DNA of 18,567 nt from Clostridiaceae bacterium (lineage in GTDB: Bacteria > Bacillota > Clostridia > Oscillospirales > Acutalibacteraceae): positions 1-18,567 of the forward strand of contig CAJGCL010000029.1 in assembly GCA_904501675.1 (NCBI GenBank). The letters run 5' to 3'. The position numbers were made by a program, and so were the translations under genes. The number at the start of each line of letters is the position of its first letter. Within the stretch, counting starts at the first letter, position 1. Below are positions 14,453 through 18,567 of this stretch, piece by piece. The notes beneath the pieces are model-generated. The model saw only the letters and a program-made list of their open reading frames with translations. It did no database searches and was not told the origin of the DNA.

Positions 14453-15277
14453 TCACTCCTGAAGTGCTTTATAAATATCGCTTTTTTTCAGACCTGTTTT
14501 TTTAGCTATTACCTTAGCGGCTTCATTTTTTGACATACCGCTTTCTACAAGCTTCAAAGCCTCATTTTTAGCATCATCTGTTGTGATTTCTTCTTTTTCT
14601 TCCTCAGGTTTACCTTCAACTATAAGAACAAATTCACCTTTTGGATTTACTGTTTTATATTTCTCTGAAGCCTCGGAAAGAGTTGTTCTTTCAATATTTT
14701 CATATATTTTTGTCAGCTCTTTTACAAGGGCTATTTTTCTGTCGCCGAAAAAGCTAAGCATATCCTCAAGAGTGTTTTGCAATTTGTGAGGTGCTTCGTA
14801 GAAAATCATGGTTCTTTTTTCGTCAACAAGCTCCTCAAGATGCTTTTTTCTGTTTTGCTTTGTTACAGTAAGAAAGCCTTCAAAAGTGAATCTGCCTGAT
14901 GGCATTCCGGAAATTGCAAGGGCAGTAACAAAAGCACAAGGGCCGGGGACTGCACACACCTTGATGCCATTTTCGTGGCATCTGATTGTCAGGTCTTCGC
15001 CAGGGTCTGATATAATTGGCATACCTGCATCAGAAACAAGTGCACAGTTTTCACCACCCAGCATACGCTCGATTAAATGAGCACCTCTTTCCGTGCGATT
15101 GTGCTCATAGTAGCTCACCATAGGCTTTTTTATTCCGAAATGGTTAAGTAATTTAACTGTTACTCTCGTATCTTCTGCAGCAATAAAATCTACACTGGAA
15201 AGAACTTCAACAGCCCTTGGTGAAAAGTCACCTAAGTTTCCAATTGGAGTGCCAACAACATAAAGTGTACCTGCCAT
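14453..15277 (-). CDS. rsmI: 16S rRNA (cytidine(1402)-2'-O)-methyltransferase RsmI
   Basis: RsmI uses S-adenosylmethionine to 2'-O-methylate C1402 in the decoding centre of 16S rRNA. The 274-residue product has the tetrapyrrole-methylase fold motifs of this family: VGTPIGNLGDFSPRA (8-22), AAEDTR (33-38), VSDAGMPIISDPG (81-93) and VPGPCAFVTALAISGMPS. A C-terminal helix-turn-helix-like region (about 228-274, GMSKNEAAKVIAKKTGLKKS) is also typical. The ATG overlaps the stop of the upstream phosphoribosyltransferase by one base (TAATG), and its own last codons carry the ribosome site of the next gene, so translation is coupled on both sides. Confidence 0.96.
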   Translation of the reverse strand: MAGTLYVVGTPIGNLGDFSPRAVEVLSSVDFIAAEDTRVTVKLLNHFGIKKPMVSYYEHNRTERGAHLIERMLGGENCALVSDAGMPIISDPGEDLTIRCHENGIKVCAVPGPCAFVTALAISGMPSGRFTFEGFLTVTKQNRKKHLEELVDEKRTMIFYEAPHKLQNTLEDMLSFFGDRKIALVKELTKIYENIERTTLSEASEKYKTVNPKGEFVLIVEGKPEEEKEEITTDDAKNEALKLVESGMSKNEAAKVIAKKTGLKKSDIYKALQE

Positions 15278-15825
15278 TATAAAGCGTTTCCTTCCGAATC
15301 AAAGAGTGGGAGTCTCTCAAGATAAATAATATCGTTACGATCTGCAGCGTCTCCTTCTGCAAGAACAGCGAGCGCACCTGCGTATTCAACCTCAGCCATT
15401 TCAATAAGCTTTTCAACGGCTTTAAGACTTTCGCCTGTTGAAATAACATCATCAACGATTATAACTTTTTTGCCTTTCATCTGAGCAGCTTCGGCAGTGT
15501 CAAGGTAAAGATGCTGTTCGCCTTCTGTTGTTATTGAGTTAACTGTAACATCAAAAACACCTGTCATATAAAGCTTTGGTTTTTTTCTTGCTACAAAATA
15601 TTTCTTGCCACTCTGGCGGGACATTTCGTGAGCAAGGGGAATACCCTTAGCTTCTGCTGTAATTATGTAGTCAAACTCAGGCGCCTTTTTGAGAAGCTCG
15701 CTTGCACAAGCAACTGTAAGCTCAGCATCGCCAAACATAACAAAGCCTGCAATCATAAGTTTTTCGTTTAATGGGCAAAGAGGAAGTTGTCTGTCAAGAC
15801 CTGCAATTTTCATTGAATGATACAT
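15277..15825 (-). CDS. Phosphoribosyltransferase, adenine/xanthine PRTase-like
   Basis: This 182-residue type I phosphoribosyltransferase has the PRPP-binding motif VIIVDDVISTGES (121-133) and an IITAEAKGIPLAHEMSR loop, the arrangement seen in adenine and xanthine phosphoribosyltransferases and in the PurR effector domain. It would salvage a purine base with PRPP, but the base is not decided by the sequence, so no symbol is given. The start is the ATG at 15825 (MYHSMKIAGL), eight bases after AAGGAG. A longer open frame to 15903 runs into the promoter and is rejected. It is the first gene of the operon that continues with rsmI. Confidence 0.85.
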   Translation of the reverse strand: MYHSMKIAGLDRQLPLCPLNEKLMIAGFVMFGDAELTVACASELLKKAPEFDYIITAEAKGIPLAHEMSRQSGKKYFVARKKPKLYMTGVFDVTVNSITTEGEQHLYLDTAEAAQMKGKKVIIVDDVISTGESLKAVEKLIEMAEVEYAGALAVLAEGDAADRNDIIYLERLPLFDSEGNAL

Positions 15826-15874
15826 ACATATCTCTCCTTTTGATGTTAAAAAACACCATAAATTCACACAATTT

Positions 15875-15903
15875 ATTATATTAAACCTAAATAAAATAGT
15901 CAA
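15875..15903 (-). promoter_or_regulatory. Sigma-A promoter of the phosphoribosyltransferase-rsmI operon
   Basis: On the minus strand TTGACT (15898-15903), a 17-base spacer and a perfect TATAAT (15875-15880) precede the phosphoribosyltransferase. The start of transcription would be near 15868, leaving a leader of about 43 bases. Confidence 0.85.
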
Positions 15904-15929
15904 GGTATTATAAAGTATATTAAAACTTA

Positions 15930-15958
15930 TTGAAATAATTTACTAATAATTATATAAT
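15930..15958 (+). promoter_or_regulatory. Sigma-A promoter of the DUF1643 gene
   Basis: TTGAAA (15930-15935), a 17-base spacer and TATAAT (15953-15958) point along the plus strand. Transcription would begin near 15965, about 25 bases before the ATG at 15990. It is back to back with the minus-strand promoter at 15875-15903. Confidence 0.78.
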
Positions 15959-15989
15959 TATTACTACTATGTTTTGTAAGGGTGTTCTT

Positions 15990-16610
15990 ATGCATATTCC
16001 AAAGTGTGAAACAAACGAATTGAATGTGATATCTTTTGCAGATGCTCTTGCTGCAGAAGGGGAAGGTTCACTAGAGTATGACCGTCAGAAATGGCTTTAT
16101 GTCCCTAATGCTTATACAGAGTATAGATATATTCTTGGAACAAAGGGTGTAAATCCGCTTATTTGTATTGGTATAAATCCTTCAACAGCAAAGCCTGATG
16201 ATTTGGATAATACATTGAAATCTGTTGAAAGAACAGCGATCTCTAATGGGTATGACAGCTTTATAATGTTTAATGTTTATGCCCAACGAGCTACAGACCC
16301 TAAGTCTATGGATTGTTGCTTTAATGAGTATTTACATAATGAAAATATGGAAGCCTTCCGCTATGTACTTTCTTCATATGGTGAAGGGCATACACCTGCT
16401 GTTTGGGCGGCGTGGGGTACAATTATTGAAAAACGACCATATCTTGTCAAGTGTGTTAAAGAAATGGTGAAAATAGGTAACGAATATGGTGCCCAATGGT
16501 TTTCTGTTGGAAAACGCTCTGTTAAAGGACATCCGCACCATCCATTATATCTTAAAAATAACAGTCCTACAGAAAATTTTGATATTATTTCCTATCTTGA
16601 AACTATCTGA
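15990..16610 (+). CDS. DUF1643 domain protein
   Basis: The 206-residue product matches the DUF1643 pattern: CIGINPSTAKPDDLDNTL (about 61-78), ERTAISNGYDSFIMFNVYAQ (about 81-100) and RATDP, then an AAWG motif and a closing VKGHPHHPLYLK. The family's function is not established; its members are scattered and often lie near accessory or phage genes. The start is the ATG at 15990, seven bases after TAAGGG. An in-frame ATG at 15969 would sit about four bases after the predicted transcription start and lacks a ribosome site. It has its own promoter and no clear terminator; the promoter of the next unit begins only 19 bases after its stop. Confidence 0.85.
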   Translation: MHIPKCETNELNVISFADALAAEGEGSLEYDRQKWLYVPNAYTEYRYILGTKGVNPLICIGINPSTAKPDDLDNTLKSVERTAISNGYDSFIMFNVYAQRATDPKSMDCCFNEYLHNENMEAFRYVLSSYGEGHTPAVWAAWGTIIEKRPYLVKCVKEMVKIGNEYGAQWFSVGKRSVKGHPHHPLYLKNNSPTENFDIISYLETI

Positions 16611-16628
16611 AATATACTATTATTTGGG

Positions 16629-16658
16629 TTGACTTTTTTACAACACTTGTGATATAAT
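16629..16658 (+). promoter_or_regulatory. Sigma-A promoter of the T-box leader
   Basis: TTGACT (16629-16634), an 18-base spacer and a perfect TATAAT (16653-16658) lie just upstream of the T-box leader. Transcription would start near 16665 and give a leader of about 297 bases before the ligase start. Confidence 0.85.
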
Positions 16659-16664
16659 GCCATC

Positions 16665-16923
16665 TATATTGTTTAAAAACTATGAAGAGAACAAGTAGGC
16701 TTGGATTTGTGAAAAAAGAGAGTTGCCGTTTGGTGTGAGGCGCATGAGCAGTCAAGCTGAATACATCTCGGAGTTTCGTACCGAACATCAGTAGGCTACG
16801 GCGGGTGCGCCCGTTAAAGCGTTTGAGTTTCATACTCTTTAAGGCATAGTGCGTGAGCGCTGTGTGAATAAAGGTGGTAACACGGGTTAATCTCGTCCTT
16901 TGCTTTAAAGGGCGAGTTTTTTT
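16665..16923 (+). promoter_or_regulatory. T-box riboswitch, probable isoleucine (AUC) specifier
   Basis: A T-box leader binds uncharged tRNA and then allows read-through of a terminator. Stem I carries AGTA (16694-16697), AGAGAG (16717-16722), GGTG (16732-16735), and GAAC followed by ATC and A. This places the specifier ATC at 16787-16789, that is tRNA-Ile. Stem II (GCGGG-TGCG-CCCGT, from 16801) and a stem III with a GTGA loop (16845-16864) follow. The T-box is AAAGGTGGTAACACGG (16870-16885). Its TGGT pairs with ACCA, fitting the A73 of tRNA-Ile. The antiterminator is AAAGG/CCTTT and ACGGG/CTCGT around the bulge TGGTAAC (usual TGGNACC, so one base differs). The specifier reading rests on the usual position after GAAC and not on a computed fold. 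Confidence 0.9.
16892..16923 (+). terminator. T-box-controlled terminator
   Basis: CTCGTCCTTT (16892-16901) and AAAGGGCGAG (16907-16916) pair over ten positions with one U-G pair, with a five-base loop and seven T following (16917-16923). The 5' arm is the same CTCGT-CCTTT that the T-box uses for its antiterminator, so the two structures exclude each other. Confidence 0.92.
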
Positions 16924-16961
16924 ATTAAGTTTAAATTATTTTACATAAAGGAATGACAGAA

Positions 16962-18567
16962 TTGCCGATTACAGAATTTCTCGTGAATAATGCGAAAAAT
17001 TACAAGAACGAGATTGCTCTTGTTGAAATCAACCCCGAAATGCAGGATAAAAATCGCCAGACATGGCGCGAATATTCACTTATGGAGCCCAACCCATTTA
17101 ATGTTGGCAGAACTCAGCTCACATGGGGCGAGTTTGATAAAAGAGCAAACCGCTTTGCAAACCTTCTTCTTTCAAGAGGTATTAAAAAAGGGGATAGAGT
17201 TGCTATTCTTCTTATGAACTGTATTGAGTGGCTTCCTATTTATTTTGGTATTCTAAAAACGGGTGCTCTTGCAGTTCCTCTCAACTATCGTTATACTGCG
17301 GAAGAAATCAAATATTGTCTCAAGCTTTCTGATAGTGATATTCTTGTTTTTGGACCGGAATTTACAGGACGAGTAGAGGAAATTGCTCATAGAATTCCTG
17401 ATGTTAAATACACCTTCTATGTTGGCGAGGATTGCCCTACTTTCGCAGAGAGCTACGACAGATTAGTTACATATTGCTCTTCTCACGACCCGTTGATTGA
17501 TATTACCGATGAGGATGAAGCAGCAGTTTATTTCTCATCAGGTACAACAGGCTTCCCGAAAGCAATTCTCCACGCTCACAAAAGCCTTGTTCACGCGGCT
17601 TTAACTGAGCAAAATCATCATTCACAAGGTAAAGACGACGTCTTCCTTTGTATTCCACCACTTTATCATACAGGTGCAAAAATGCATTGGTTTGGCTCTC
17701 TTGTAGCAGGTAGTAAGGCGGTTCTTCTCAAAGGAACAAAGCCTGAATGGGTTATAAAAGCTGCAAGCGAAGAAAGGTGCACAATTGTGTGGCTTCTTGT
17801 TCCGTGGGCTCAGGATATTCTTGATTCTATTGATAGTGGCGAAATTGATCTTAGTGAATATGAGCTTTCTCAGTGGAGGCTTATGCATATAGGAGCTCAA
17901 CCTGTGCCACCGAGTCTTATAAAGCGTTGGCTTGATGTTTTCCCGCATCACAAATATGATACCAACTACGGTCTTAGTGAATCAATTGGTCCTGGTTGTG
18001 TACACCTCGGTGTGGATAACGTTCACAAAGTAGGTGCAATTGGTAAGGCAGGCTTCGGCTGGGAAGTTAAAATCTGCGATGAAAATGGCAATACCGTTGA
18101 ACGTGGTGAAGTTGGCGAGCTTGCTGTTAAAGGTCCTGGCGTAATGCTCTGCTATTACAAGGATGAAAAGGCAACTAACGAAGTTCTCAAGGATGGTTGG
18201 CTCTTTACAGGTGATATGGCGCAGGAAGATGAAGATGGATTTATTTTCCTTGTTGACCGTAAGAAAGATGTTATTATTTCGGGCGGAGAAAACCTTTATC
18301 CTGTTCAGATTGAAGATTTTATCCGTAAAAACGATGCTGTTAAGGACGTTGCTGTTATTGGTCTTCCCGATGCTCGTCTTGGTGAAATTGCTGCAGCAAT
18401 TATTGAGGTTAAAGAGGGTTACACTGTTACAGAAGACGATGTTAATGACTTCTGTTATGATCTACCAAGATACAAGAGACCTCGTAAGATTATTCTTGCA
18501 GATGTTCCACGTAATCCAACAGGTAAAATAGAAAAACCAAAGCTTAGAGCAATGTATTGTGGCGAAA
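16962..18567 (+). CDS. AMP-forming acyl-CoA ligase under T-box control (cut at window end)
   Basis: This ANL-superfamily enzyme adenylates a carboxylic acid and transfers it to CoA. 535 codons are present, nearly the whole usual length, and the frame is open at the window end. Motifs in order: FSSGTTGFPK (191-200, phosphate loop), YGLSES (336-341), GWLFTGD (412-418, ribose-binding Asp 418), DRKKDVIISGGENLYP (432-447) and NPTGKIEKP with the catalytic Lys522. The start is taken as the TTG at 16962, nine to ten bases after AAAGGA. The in-frame ATG at 16953 overlaps this ribosome site too closely. The chain length of the substrate cannot be read from these motifs. The isoleucine-type T-box upstream suggests a branched short acid such as 2-methylbutyrate; a general fatty acid ligase remains possible. 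Confidence 0.9.
   Translation, partial: MPITEFLVNNAKNYKNEIALVEINPEMQDKNRQTWREYSLMEPNPFNVGRTQLTWGEFDKRANRFANLLLSRGIKKGDRVAILLMNCIEWLPIYFGILKTGALAVPLNYRYTAEEIKYCLKLSDSDILVFGPEFTGRVEEIAHRIPDVKYTFYVGEDCPTFAESYDRLVTYCSSHDPLIDITDEDEAAVYFSSGTTGFPKAILHAHKSLVHAALTEQNHHSQGKDDVFLCIPPLYHTGAKMHWFGSLVAGSKAVLLKGTKPEWVIKAASEERCTIVWLLVPWAQDILDSIDSGEIDLSEYELSQWRLMHIGAQPVPPSLIKRWLDVFPHHKYDTNYGLSESIGPGCVHLGVDNVHKVGAIGKAGFGWEVKICDENGNTVERGEVGELAVKGPGVMLCYYKDEKATNEVLKDGWLFTGDMAQEDEDGFIFLVDRKKDVIISGGENLYPVQIEDFIRKNDAVKDVAVIGLPDARLGEIAAAIIEVKEGYTVTEDDVNDFCYDLPRYKRPRKIILADVPRNPTGKIEKPKLRAMYCGE

Noticed and set aside
16787..16789. Other specifier readings such as ACA (Thr) or CAU (His) in the T-box
   Set aside because: The codon following GAAC and preceding a purine is the usual specifier position, and that is ATC; the TGGT bulge also fits the A73 of tRNA-Ile. 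A computed fold would settle it.
16603..16833. 76-codon open frame on the minus strand over the T-box leader
   Set aside because: The region is fully explained by stem I of the T-box on the plus strand; the frame has no ribosome site or recognisable product.

Overview
The window looks like chromosome of a low-GC Gram-positive anaerobe of the Clostridia, most likely a gut or rumen Ruminococcaceae-type organism. The signs are a short SRP RNA directly upstream of dnaX, the dnaX-ebfC-recR order, a T-box leader, strong A+T-rich sigma-A promoters, AGGAG ribosome sites and a very large BspA-like leucine-rich-repeat surface protein. The species cannot be fixed from the sequence. No insertion sequence, phage gene, CRISPR array or tRNA was seen.

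Layout. (1) 1-3956, minus strand: yebC, SRP RNA (ffs), dnaX, ebfC, recR and the 5' part of smpB, a housekeeping block for replication, recombination, protein targeting and ribosome rescue. (2) 3999-8809, plus strand: an overlapping divergent promoter region, then the M16 peptidase pair yfmF/yfmH, lgt and folD, tightly packed and closed by a terminator. (3) 8791-12045, plus strand: one gene for a 1032-residue secreted, membrane-anchored LRR protein. It is driven by a full-consensus promoter whose -35 box lies in the loop of the folD terminator, and it ends at its own strong terminator. (4) 12068-15903, minus strand: an operon of a phosphoribosyltransferase, rsmI, an unrecognised membrane protein, a TIM-barrel sugar isomerase and a YjmF/UxuB-like SDR dehydrogenase. 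(5) 15930-16610, plus strand: a DUF1643 gene. (6) 16629-18567, plus strand: a promoter, a complete T-box riboswitch with a probable isoleucine (AUC) specifier, and an AMP-forming acyl-CoA ligase cut by the window end.

The most interesting element is the last. An isoleucine-tRNA-sensing leader in front of an acyl-CoA ligase fits the branched-chain-acid route known from rumen bacteria, in which 2-methylbutyrate is activated to its CoA ester and reductively carboxylated to the isoleucine 2-oxo acid. That function is inferred; the leader and the ligase are directly visible. Other points are the terminator/promoter composite before the LRR gene, a strong hairpin and possible upstream start before yfmF, and a sugar-acid-type enzyme pair attached to a housekeeping operon. 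Several starts were moved from the longest open frame to the position set by the ribosome site and family length (dnaX, recR, yebC, yfmF, the membrane protein, the phosphoribosyltransferase, the ligase).
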